From contig CM068552.1 in the NCBI GenBank assembly GCA_035048495.1, positions 17,542,654 to 17,606,653 on the forward strand: a DNA stretch of 64,000 nucleotides, given 5' to 3'. The notes beneath the pieces are model-generated. The model was given only the letters and a program-made list of their open reading frames with translations, ran no database searches and had not been told where the DNA came from. Source of the stretch: Euptelea pleiosperma (taxonomy: Eukaryota; Streptophyta; Magnoliopsida; Ranunculales; Eupteleaceae). Position numbers and translations under genes: made by a program. This document shows positions 10,458 through 21,042 of this stretch, piece after piece (position 1 is the first letter of the stretch; every line of letters starts with the position of its first letter).

Positions 10458-10734
10458 TTTGTCATTGAAAAAGGTGCCATTGATCAAATGTTTTTTGAGA
10501 GTTCATTTGTGCAAAAAATCAAAATAACATATCTTTGTTATTAGACACACCTTGAAAAACTTTTTTTTTTAATTCTTTTAGAAAAATCAACTTTTTTGAA
10601 AATTGTGTCAACACGTTTGTCAAGGTGCATCTTGTGGTGAAGAGATGTTCTTAAGGATTCTTCCTCACTACGTATTTGACCAAAAGTGGACTATTTTTTA
10701 GAAGGGAGCGCATATCCCCACACCCCATTTCCTA

Positions 10735-10965
10735 TAAGGGTCAGATGGAAAGACGAAAAGTTTCACCAAACTTTCCACCTAATGCAGCAGCTGTGGATAT
10801 CTACAAATCCAACAGTGGAAACTTTCACTTTTTCGGTTTTCACATAAAGAGACAAGCTAGGACGAAGAAAGGAGAAGCGTCGGGTGAAATGTTAACATTG
10901 AATGCTTGAACCATGTGTCGAGCTAAGCATCGCCTAAAAGACCAACACGTCTTCTCTTACTGAAT
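10735..10965 (-). repeat. inverted partial copy of the 620-bp tandem unit
   Basis: Read on the minus strand, this matches about 230 bp of the unit repeated at 11,968-16,917: gagaagacgtgttggtcttt, the gctcgacacatgg block, acatttcacccgacg, agtttccactg and the region around gtggatat. It has substitutions relative to every unit. The short plus-strand ORF at 10,676-10,909 is incidental. Confidence 0.75.
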
Positions 10966-11967
10966 ACTCTCTCCCTCTCATCAGTTTCCATTTCTTCTCA
11001 TTTTCTCTTTCCCTTCAACTTCCATTGAAGTATTGCAACAACGAGTTTTACAGTAGTTTAAGCCTGGCACATCTCACTAACACAGTCCTTCAAGACGTAT
11101 GGTTGTATATAACCACAAAACGCTAGGAGCTTCACGTAGATATATGGTGGTTAACCCTTTCTTCTTCACATCTGCTCATAAACGTGCACTTGGGCCTAAA
11201 TAAACCTTACATTCATTCATTTGAACCTGTAATTAAGTGCTCAATGCCTAGTAATTAACAAAATCAAAGCAGTAGTAATCGAATGGTAGCAGTTACACCA
11301 ACATTTGCAACTAACTAATGATCACCAGATATTAAATATCAAGGGAGAAAAGTAAAAATAGATGAATGACTGATTAGGAAATGGCTGGCAACACATATAA
11401 CCAATAATTCAACATCAAATCCTAAAAATATACTCAGTTCTCAATGCAAGGTTGCAGTGATATACTTGAACTATTTTTTACTAGCCAAGGTTTAATGAGT
11501 ATAGTATCGTTGAGAGTTATTTTGAGATCCATCCAAGGTTGTTTGTTTCCATGTATGTTCAACGGTTAATAGGATCAGGACCTTAGTGATCTTATAATTT
11601 TCAATCCAAGGTATTCAGAAGTTCTAAAACTGGTTAAGATGGTATTAATAAGAGAATCTACCTTGAGTGAAGTTCAAAATCAGTAGCTTGGTCATAATCT
11701 TATAACTCAATTGATCACTGAGGTGCTACCAAATATTGCCCCATAAGACATCCTCAAAGATTAAGCTAATGTACTTCAATGTCACAACTATTGTGGGCCT
11801 TCATCACTGTCTCGGTTGTTATGGTGATGGTGAAGTATAATTCTTCAATGCAATCCTTTGGGCTAATAGGGGGCTTAGATGTTAGTGCGAGCAGGATAAA
11901 CCTTCGATGTTTTTTAATTTTGCAAGTTGGTGTTAGAGAAGTTTTGCGTACACATATCCAACTATAT
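10966..11967. other. spacer before the tandem array, no gene
   Basis: AT-rich sequence. A CT-rich stretch (ctctctccctctcatcag, about 10,968-10,990) and poly-pyrimidine runs are present. The ORF at 11,779-12,033 crosses into the array and resembles nothing known. Confidence 0.4.
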
Positions 11968-14900
11968 ATTAATGATCATCATAGTTTCAACACATATTTT
12001 CCACCAATAAAGATATTTAAGCATATTGTTTAACGTGTTTATCTTCATTGTTTGAAGGCATGCTCTATGTAACACAGTTGATGTTATCACATCCTCCACG
12101 AATGAAATCATCGCCAACGGATGGACCTCCAGAAGTTTCGCAGTCTACAACAATGGCGGATGGAAAAGAGCTTAGATGGAAAGAAGGGAAATTGATAAGA
12201 GAATAAGATGGGCAGATTATTTTAGCAGAGAAGATTTAGCTATGAGAAGACATGTTGGTCTTTTGGGCGGTGCTCAGCCCGACACGTGGTTGAAGCATTT
12301 AATGCAAACATTTCACCCTACGATTCTCCTTATTTGGCTCGGCTCGGGTCTTTATTTGAAAATTGAAAAGGTAAAAGCTTCCACCGTTATATTTGTGGAT
12401 ATCCACAACTGCTGCATCGGGTGGAAAGTTTGGTGAAACTTTCGTCTCCCGATCCAGACCCTTCCTATAAATGTTATTATTTTTTGCTTCATTTCTTTTA
12501 TTTAATCTATTCACTTAGAAGGGACTCTTTGGTCTTTTTGTGCTAAAGCACACGTCACCCTGTAAGCATAAGTCACCCCTCGTTCAGTGCTCATCTTTTA
12601 TTATTGATGATCATCATAGTTTCAACACATCTTTTCAACCAATAGAGATATTTGAGCATATTGATTAACATGTTTATCTTTATCGTTTGAAGGTATGCTC
12701 TATATAACATAGTTAATGTTATCACATCCTCCATTAATGAAATCTTCGCCAACGGATGGACCTTCAAAAGCTTCGCAGTCTACAGCAATGGCGGATGGAA
12801 GAGAGCTTAGATTGAAAGAAATGAAATTGACAAGAGATAGATGGACGATTGCTTTAGTAGAAAAGGTTTAGCTAGGACAAGACGTGTTGGTCTTTTGGGC
12901 GGTGCTCAACTCGACACGTTGTTGAAACATTTAATGCTAACATTTCACCCAACGATTATCCTTCTTCGGCTCGGCTCTTTATTTAAAAATCGAAACGATA
13001 ATAGTTTTCACTCTTAGATTTGTGGATATCCACAGCTGTTGCATTAGGTAGAAAGTCTGGTGAAACTTTTCATCTCCCAATCCCGACCCTTCTTATAAAT
13101 GTTATTATTTTTTTCTTCATTTCTTTTATTTAATTTATTCACTTAGAAATGACTCTTTGGTTTTTTTGGTGTTAAAGCACATGTCACCCCTCATTCAATG
13201 CTCATTTCTTATTATTGATGATCATCATAGTTTTAATACATCATCGATAGAGATATATGAGCATATTGTTTAACGTGTTTATCTTCATTGTTTGAAGGCA
13301 TGCTCTGTGTAACACAATTAATGTTATCACATCCTCCATGGATGAAATTTTCGTCAACGGATGGACCTCCAAAAGCTTTGCAGTCTACAACAACGGCGGA
13401 TGGAAGAGAGCTTATATGGAAACAAGAGAAATTGACAATAGAGATATGGGCAAATTATTTTAGCAGATAAGGTTTAGCTATGAGAAGACGTGTTGGTTTT
13501 TTGGGCGGTGCTCAGCCCGACACGTGGTTGAATCATTTAATGCTAATATTTCACCCGACGATTATCCTTATTTGGCTCGGCTCGGTTATTTAATTGAAAA
13601 TCTAAAAGGTAAAAGTTTCCACCATTGGATTTGTGGATATCCACAGCTTCTGCATCAGGTGGAAAGTTTAGTGAAACTTTTCGTCTCCCGATCCCAATCC
13701 TTCATATAAATGATATTATTTTTTGTTTTATTTCTTTTATTTAATCTATTCACTTAGAGGGACTCTTTGGTCTTTTGGTGCTAAAGCACACGTCACCCTG
13801 TAAGCACAAGTCACCCCTCGTTCAATGCTCATCTCTTATTATTGATGATCATCATAGTTTCAACACATCTTTTTAACCAATAGAAATATTTGAGCATATT
13901 GATTAACATGTTTATCTTCATCGTTTGAAGGTATGCTCTATATAACATAGTTAATGTTATCACATCCTCCATTAATGAAATCCTCGCCAACGGATGGACC
14001 TCCAGAAGCTTCGCAGTTTATAACAATGGCAGATAGAAGAGAGCTTAGATGGAAAGAAGTGAAATTGACAAGAGATAGATGCGTAGATTGCTTTAGCAGA
14101 GAAGGTTTAGTTAGGAGAAAACGTGTTGGTCTTTTGGGCGGTGCTCAACCCGACACGTGGTTGAAACATTTAATGCTAACATTTTACCCGATGATTCTCC
14201 TTCTTCGGCTTGGCTTGGTTCTTTTATTTAAAAATTGAAAAGGTAAAAGTTTCCACCGTTGGATTTGTTGGATTTGTGGATATCCACAACTGTTGCATCA
14301 GGTAGAAAGTTTGGTGAAACATTTCGTCTCCTGATCCTGACCCTTCCTATAAATACTATTTTTTTCTTCATTTATTTTATTTAATTTATTCACTTAGAAT
14401 GGACTCTTTGGTTTTTTGGTGTTAAAGCACACGTCACCCCTCATTCAATGCTCATCTCTTATTATTGATGATCGTCGTAGTTTGAACACATCTTTTCCAT
14501 CAATAGAGATATTTGAGTATATTGGTTAACGTGCTTATCTTCATTGTTTGAAGGTACGCTTTATGTAACACAGTTAATGTTATTACATCCTCCATGAATG
14601 AAATCCTCACCAACGGATGGACCTCTAGAAGTTTCGCAGTCTACAACAATGGCGGGTGGAAGAGAGCTTAGATGGAAAGAGGAGAAATTGAGTAGAGGGA
14701 GAAGGGCAGATTGCTTTCGCAAATAAGGTTTGGCTAGGAGAAGACATGTCGATCTTTTGGGCGGTGCTTAACTCGACACGTGGTTGAAACATTTAATGTT
14801 AACATTTCACCCGACGATTCTCCTTCTTCGGCTCGGCTCGGCTCTTTATTTAAAAATCGAAAATGTTAAAGTTTCCACTGTTGAATTTGTGGATATCCAC

Positions 14901-16917
14901 AGCTGCTGCATCAGGTAGAAAGTTTGGTGAAACTTTTCGTTTCCCGATCTCGACCCTTCTTATAAACGTTATTATTTTTTTCTTCATTTCTTTTATTTAA
15001 TTTATTTACTTAGAAGGGACTCTTTGTCTTTTGGTGTTAAAGCACACGTCACCCATCATTCAACGCTCATATCTTATTATTGATGATCATCGTAGTTTTA
15101 ACACATCACCAATAGAGATATTTGAGCATATTGTTTAATGTGTTTATCTTCATTGTTTGAAGGCACACTCTATGTAACACAATTAATGTTATCACATCCT
15201 CCATGAATGAAATAATCGCCGACGGATGGACCTCCAGAAGCTTCGCAGTCTACAATAATGGCGAATGTAAGAGAGCTTAGATGGAAATAAGGAAAACTGA
15301 CAAGAGAGATATGAGCAGATTATTTTAGCAGATAATGTCTAGCTAGAAGAAGACGCGTTGATCTTTTGGGCGATGCTCAGCCCGACACGTGGTTGAAACA
15401 TTTAATGCTAATATTTCACCCGACGATTCTCTTTTTTCGGCTTGGCTCGGCTCTTTATTTGAAAATCAAAAAGGTAAAAGTTTCCACATTTGGATTTTTG
15501 GATATCCACAGCTATTGCATCAGGTGGAAAGTTTGGTGAAACTTTTCGTCTCTCGATTCCGACCCTTCATATAAATGTTATTATTTTTTGCTTTATTTAT
15601 TTTGTTTAATTTATTCACTTAGAAGAGACTCTTTGGTCTTTTGGTGCTAAAGCACACGTCACCCTGTAAGCACAAGTCACCCTTCATTCAATGCTCATCT
15701 CTTATTATTAATGATCATCATAATTTCAACATATCTTTTCCACCGATAGAGATGAACATATTGTTTAACATGTTTATCTTCGTTGTTTAAATGTATGCTC
15801 TATGTAACATAGTTAATGTTATCTCATCCTCCATGAATGAAATCCTCGCTAACGAATGGACCTCTAGAAGCTGCACAGTCTACAACAATGGTGGATAGAA
15901 ATGAACTTAGATGAAAAGAAGTGAAATTGACAAGAGAGAGATGGGCAGATTGCTTTAGCAGATAAGGTTTAGCTAAGAGAAGACGTGTTGGTTTTTTGGG
16001 CGGTGCTCAACCCGACACGTGGTTGAAACATTTAATACTAACATTTCACCCGACGATTATCCTTATTCGGCTCGGCTCGGCTCTTTATTTAAAAATAAAA
16101 AAAGGTAAAAGTTTCCTCCGTTGGATTTGTGGATATCCACAGCTATTGCATCAAATAGAAAGTTCGGTGAAACTTTTCGTCTCCTAATCTCGACCCTTTT
16201 TATAAATGTTATTATTTTTTTTCTTAATTTATTTACGTAGAAGGGACTCTTTGGCATTTTGATGTTAAAACACACGTCACCCCTCATTCAATGTTCATAT
16301 CTTATTATTGATGATCATCATAGTTTCAACACATATTTTCCACCAATAGAGATATTTGAGCATATTGTTTAACATGTTTATTTTCATTGTTTGAATGTAT
16401 TCTTTATGTAACACACTTAATGTTATCACATCCTCCATGAATGAATTCTTCGCCGACGGATGGACCTTCAGAAACTTCACAGTCTACAACAATGGCGGAT
16501 GGAATAGAGCTTAAATGAAAATAAGGGAAATTGACAAGAGAGAGATGGACAAATTGCTTTAGCAGTTAAGGTTTAGCTAGGAGAAAACGTGTTGGTCTTT
16601 TGGGCGGTGCTCAACCCGACACGTGGTTGAAGCATTTAATGCTAACATTTCAACAGATGATTCTCATTCTTCGGCTCGGCTCTTTATTTGAAAATCGAAA
16701 GGGTAAAAGTTTTCCTCGTTGAATTTGTGGATATCCACAGCTGCTGCATCGAGTGGAAAGTTTAGTAAAACTTTCCGTCTCCCGATCTCGACGCTTCCTA
16801 TAAATGCTATTATTTTTTGCTTCATTTCTTTTATTTAATTTATTCACTTAGAAGTGACTCTTTAATCTTTTGGTGTTAGAGCATACGTCACCCTTAATTC
16901 AATGCTTATCTTTTATT
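11968..16917 (+). repeat. tandem array of eight units of about 620 bp
   Basis: Units begin near 11,968, 12,599, 13,211, 13,837, 14,461, 15,075, 15,703 and 16,294, with lengths of about 590-631 bp. Landmarks repeated in order are tgatgatcatcatagtttca, tgtttatcttcattgtttga, acggatggacctcc, acaatggcggatgg, acgtgttggtcttttgggcg, cgacacgtggttgaa, gtggatatccac, gtggaaagtttggtgaaact and cctataaatgttatt. Each unit has a CACGTG or near-CACGTG core and most have a TATA-like cctataaat about 200 bp later. Units come in two kinds: A has an 18-bp insertion (ctgtaagcacaagtcacc) and B lacks it, in the order A-B-A-B-B-A-B-B. Short ORFs in several units (e.g. 13,954-14,238) are not conserved in frame and match no known protein, so I do not call genes here. 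Confidence 0.92.
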
Positions 16918-16984
16918 AAAAAAAATAAAAAATCCTTATTCATAGTACGACCCTTAAATACCTTAAATTTATAAACATCGATTC

Positions 16985-18160
16985 TTTCATTTTTTGGGCT
17001 TTTTCTTTTCACCCCTTTACTTTATTGATGCAATTTGCATCTCACCCAATGTTTTTAAAATATTTGCGGTTCACCCTTTGACCATGCCCTTAAATACCTT
17101 AAATTTATAAACATTGATTCTTTCATCTTTGGGCTTTTTTTTGCTTTATCCCTTACTTTATTGATGGAATTTGCATCTCACCCAATGTTTTTAAAATATT
17201 TGCGTCTCACCCTTTGACCATCGTTGACCATAAACAGTAATTAACAGTCTCCGGATGGACATCCTAATATTTTTCAAATGACTATAATGACCTTGGGTGA
17301 AACGCGAATATTTTCAAAACATTGGGTGCGATGGCATCAATAAAGTGAGGGGGGGGGGGCAAGCTAAAAATAATTTTTTTTAAGGTTTTTTTATAGAATT
17401 ATGAGCTCAAAACCTTTCTTCATTTACTTTTTGCCCAACTGTAAGTGGACCTACATACCAAAAATTAATATCATTGTTAATTTTTAAGCATTGGATTATA
17501 GTCGTTTTCCTAGGTTGATTTTATCCATAGAATTTGAGCAGACAACGGACAAAAAATTAATCTGATTGTTAATTTTTAAGCATCGGATTAGATTCATTTT
17601 CTTGGGTTGATTTTATCCGTAGAATTTGAGCAGACCTACATATAAAAAATTAATCTGATTGCTAATTTTTAAGCATTGGATTATAGTCATTTTCCTGGGT
17701 TGATTTTATCCGTAAAATTTGAGCATTATTTGGGCTACAAAGATCCAATGGTTTGAAATCACTAATCAGGCCGATATTTGGTATGTAGCTCCACCTAGCG
17801 ATGGACCCAACATCCATACAGTTGGGCCAAAAGTAAATGAAGAAAGGTTTTGAGCTCGCAATCTTATAAAAAAATCATTTTTTTAAGGATTTTTTGCTTG
17901 TCCCTAACTTTATTGATGCAATTTGCATCATACCCAATGTTTTAAAAATATTTGCATCGCACCCAATATTTTTAAAATATTTGTGTCTCACCCAAGGTCA
18001 TTATAGTCATTTAAAAAATATTGGGATGTCCATCCGGAGACCATTAATGACCGTCTATGGCACGATCAAAGGGTGAGCCACAAATATTTTAAAAATATTG
18101 GGTGAGATGCAAATTGCATCAATAAAGTAAAGGGGTAATGCAAAAAAGCCCTTCATTTTT
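16985..18160. mobile_element. large foldback structure enclosing family A fragments
   Basis: The left arm (ttactttattgatgcaattt, gcatctcacccaatgttttt, aaaatatttgcg) is repeated inverted at the right end (aaaatattgggtgagatgca, aattgcatcaataaagtaaa). The left arm itself contains a direct duplication of about 110 bp (17,000-17,090 and 17,090-17,220). Second inner arms around 17,400 and 17,850 share gagctcaaaacctttcttca in inverted orientation. The core at 17,430-17,835 holds tandem pieces of family A (ttttaagcattggatta, three times). It is non-coding. Confidence 0.65.
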
Positions 18161-18186
18161 GTATTTTATTTTGAGAATTTTTGACT

Positions 18187-18830
18187 CGGTCCACTGTCAT
18201 TTGTCCAATGTTGACCTGAGTTGACTAACAAATTTTGTATTAATGGACAAAACTGCCTTTGTCTTTAACCTTAGACCAAGGGCTTCAGTTTGGGCCCAAA
18301 TCAAACATGAAAAGAAGATATTATAAATAAATATAAAAACCCATGTTAGTAAACTTGAGATTTATTTTTGTATGAATTAAGCCAAGATTGAAAAAAAAAA
18401 CTCCATAAAAATAGATAAAACTCAAGAGGGAATGCGATTTATTTTTAAAATTAAGATAACCCATCTTTCCAAAATCCATGTCTCAAAAGCTTAAAATCTA
18501 AATTGCTCATTCTTTTTTTTTATTTTTATTTTTGTTAATGAAATTTTTAGAAAAATATTGTATGCTTTACGTTTTTTTTTTAAACCTTGAGTAATAAATT
18601 ATTGCTGGAGTAGTGATCGGCTGGCCATGAGACTCCGGTGATGGGCGGCCAACCCATTGGAGTCTCTTGGCTGGTCGTCCTCCACAGCCATTCGATTTGG
18701 AGTTCAGGTTTTAGCCCAAACCCTTATTCCAAAGTTGAAGACAAGGGCGTTTCTGTCATTTAATACAAAATTTGGTAGTCCACTCAGGTCAACGCTGGTC
18801 AAATGACAGTGGACCGTGTCATAGGGGTAT
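18187..18830. mobile_element. foldback element with arms of about 120 bp
   Basis: The left arm (ggtccactgtcatttg, gttgacctgagttgac, caaattttgtatta) recurs inverted at about 18,690-18,815 (taatacaaaatttggtagtc, cactcaggtcaacg, caaatgacagtggacc). The 380-bp interior is AT-rich with no ORF. Confidence 0.65.
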
Positions 18831-18954
18831 GTTAGCTTTTTCCAATTGTGGGGTGTATGTCAAATTTTCAAAATAACATAGGGGGGTCTGTCAAAAATAC
18901 CCCCCCGCCCCCGTTTTTTTTACTTTATATAGGTGTTTTGGTTATTCAACGTTT

Positions 18955-19165
18955 TAACTAGGATGCCACATGCGACGCACGTACACCTTACTTGCACACT
19001 CTTAGAGATGACTAACCGTATGGATGCACATCCCTAGGTGGGATCTACGTGCAAAAATTCAGCTTGATTTGACACGTAAGCAATTTAATGGAGTCGTTTT
19101 CATGGGTTGGTTTTTAACGTAGATTTGGAGTACTATTTTGGGTAAAAATGTCAAAAGGTTTAAAA
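18955..19165. mobile_element. family A palindromic MITE, half copy
   Basis: The order ccgtatggatg, ctaggtgggatctacg, ttcagcttgatt, cgttttcatgggttg and ttttaacgtag corresponds to the left half and centre of family A. The inverted right half is missing or unrecognisable. Confidence 0.5.
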
Positions 19166-19384
19166 TATCAAAAGATTTTGAGTGCTAAGGCCGAGAAAAT
19201 TGCATATACTTTTGCAATTTATGTGGGCATCAAGGGCAATTTATACACTTTAGGTAGGGAAGGCATTTAATTAAGTGACGGTGGAATTTGACCGAGAAAA
19301 TTGCATCTACTTTTTGCTTTTACCTGTCCTAACAAAAATTTGATGATTTATTCTATCATCCAAGTTGATGACGAACCCACAATC

Positions 19385-19672
19385 GGAGCCACATGGCACA
19401 TTATTAGAGGATACTTACCGTATGGATGTTTGTTCCATCCCCAGATGGACCTGTATAACAATAATCGTCTAGATTACTGATTTAGAACCTTTGAATCCGA
19501 GTACACAAATATTGCTAGAAATCTACGGTTAAAAATAAACAATAAAAAAGACTCTAATCCAATAGATTTAAATTACTAATAAGGATAGATTATGGTATGT
19601 AGATCCAACTACGGATGGGCCAAACATCTATACTGTCAGTGGTCTCTAAGATTATGCCACGTGTAAGGTTCA
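19385..19672. mobile_element. family A palindromic MITE near the HDC1 promoter
   Basis: The left end gccacatggcacattatta and the right end gtggtctctaagattatgcc-acgtg are inverted copies; the inner pairs (agatggacctgta and gtatgtagatcc) also match. It ends about 270 bp upstream of the TATA box of HDC1, so it is part of, or borders, the HDC1 promoter region. Confidence 0.65.
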
Positions 19673-19944
19673 ATTACGTGTAAGGTGCACATTATCGCAC
19701 GTGGCGTCCGCCGGGTGTAATTAAACCGTCGTGGGCAAGAAATTAAATGGACGTTTGGCTGCATAGCAAAGGGAAACCAGAGATACCGTATCCAGAAAAT
19801 GGCGCGTTTTTGCATTTGTCTTGAGTAAAACGGAATCACCATTTCCGCGTTTTCATGACCAGGATACACTCTTCCACGGATAACGCCAGGAAGGGCTAAA
19901 TTGGTCATTTAGCAAAATGGGAACTGGAGATTTGGGTAGTTTCC

Positions 19945-19951
19945 TTTATAT
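19945..19951 (+). promoter_or_regulatory. candidate TATA box of HDC1
   Basis: The sequence tttatat lies about 30 bp upstream of the GA-rich leader that precedes the first donor site at 20,074. No transcript evidence is available; the position is inferred from spacing. Confidence 0.5.
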
Positions 19952-19977
19952 CTCATAGTTAAGAAGTTAGAACTTAG

Positions 19978-20073
19978 AAGGAGAGAATTGAGATTATAGA
20001 AGAACCGTCAGGTGAGACAGCGAGAGAGAGAGATAGAGTTAGCAGAGTATCGAGCGGCTAATCGACGACAAAG
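19978..20073 (+). other. HDC1: HDC1 5' UTR exon
   Basis: A GA-rich leader (gagagagagagata) ends in aaag before a canonical gtaagcc donor at 20,074. The next acceptor, ttgatttgcag, ends at 20,941, and the ATG follows at 21,043. A leader intron is common in plant housekeeping genes and would explain the 1-kb gap between TATA box and ATG. The transcription start is approximate. Confidence 0.55.
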
Positions 20074-20310
20074 GTAAGCCATTGCTACTAGTTACATAAT
20101 TTAGGGTTTCGTTTTCGTTCTTCCTAGAAACCCTAGTTCTCACAATTGTCCAGCAATTACGGATCTGATATCTCTTAAACTCTAAGCGAGAATCTGGTTT
20201 ACGAGCAGCAACTATTGTTTGATTTCGTTTCCATGTAATTTAATTTGGGTAGATATGACTCAATTTTGTATTTTTTTTTACGATTTTTTCCGGTAGAACT
20301 GATTTGTTAG

Positions 20311-20853
20311 TCCGCCATTAATGTGGAGTTCTGAGTTTGTTCTGTAATTTGTTTCATTATTTCTTCACACTTATGTTTCTCCCGAGCTCGATTCTGATGA
20401 CGACGATGACTCAATTTTTGGAGCATGTAAATTTTGTTTCTTTCAAATTCGTTTTTTTTTTTTTTGTTTAAATCCTGGCATTTACACTACTTGCTAACAA
20501 CGGGATGTAGGCTTTCACACGCTAAATTAATCCCAATTTGGTTTTATTTCCTATGCTTTGAGCAGCATAAACCACTAATTGAACCACTAATGTGGAGTTC
20601 TTAGTTTGTTCTGTAATTCGTTTCGTTATTTCTTCACACTTATGTTTCTACCGAGCTTGATTCTGATAACGGCGATGACTCAATTTTGGAGCATGTAAAT
20701 TTTGTTTCTTTCAAATTATTAATATTATTTTTTGTTTAAATCCTGGCATTTACACTACTTGCTAACAACGGGATGTAGGCTTTCACACGCTAAATTAATC
20801 CCGATTTGGTTTTATTTCCCATGCTTTGAGCAGCATAAACCACTAATTGAAAA
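20311..20853 (+). repeat. 269-bp tandem duplication inside the 5' UTR intron
   Basis: Two adjacent copies share atgtggagttct, acacttatgtttct, gatgactcaattttt/g, acaacgggatgtaggctttc and gagcagcataaaccactaat with a constant offset of 269 bp (20,321 versus 20,590). They differ at few positions apart from a T-run, so the duplication is fairly recent. Confidence 0.9.
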
Positions 20854-21042
20854 AGTTTTGTAATTTATCAGTATTGCATTTGGAATGAGGAAGACAACTG
20901 TGTTTATGATTTTGTATAGGATTGTGAACTTTGATTTGCAGGTGGAACTCGACAAATGTTCCAATCAGTGAAGGACACGAGAACTCATTGCCATGCTCAA
21001 TTTTCTCAGGGATACTAATTGAGTTGTAGTATCTCGAACATT

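Noticed and set aside
13954..14238. 94-residue ORF in the tandem array
   Set aside because: The frame is broken by stops and indels in most sister units and the translation matches no known family.
21019..21042. eight extra residues upstream of the HDC1 ATG
   Set aside because: That extension would begin at TTG; the first ATG in frame is 21,043 and fits the family N-terminus.
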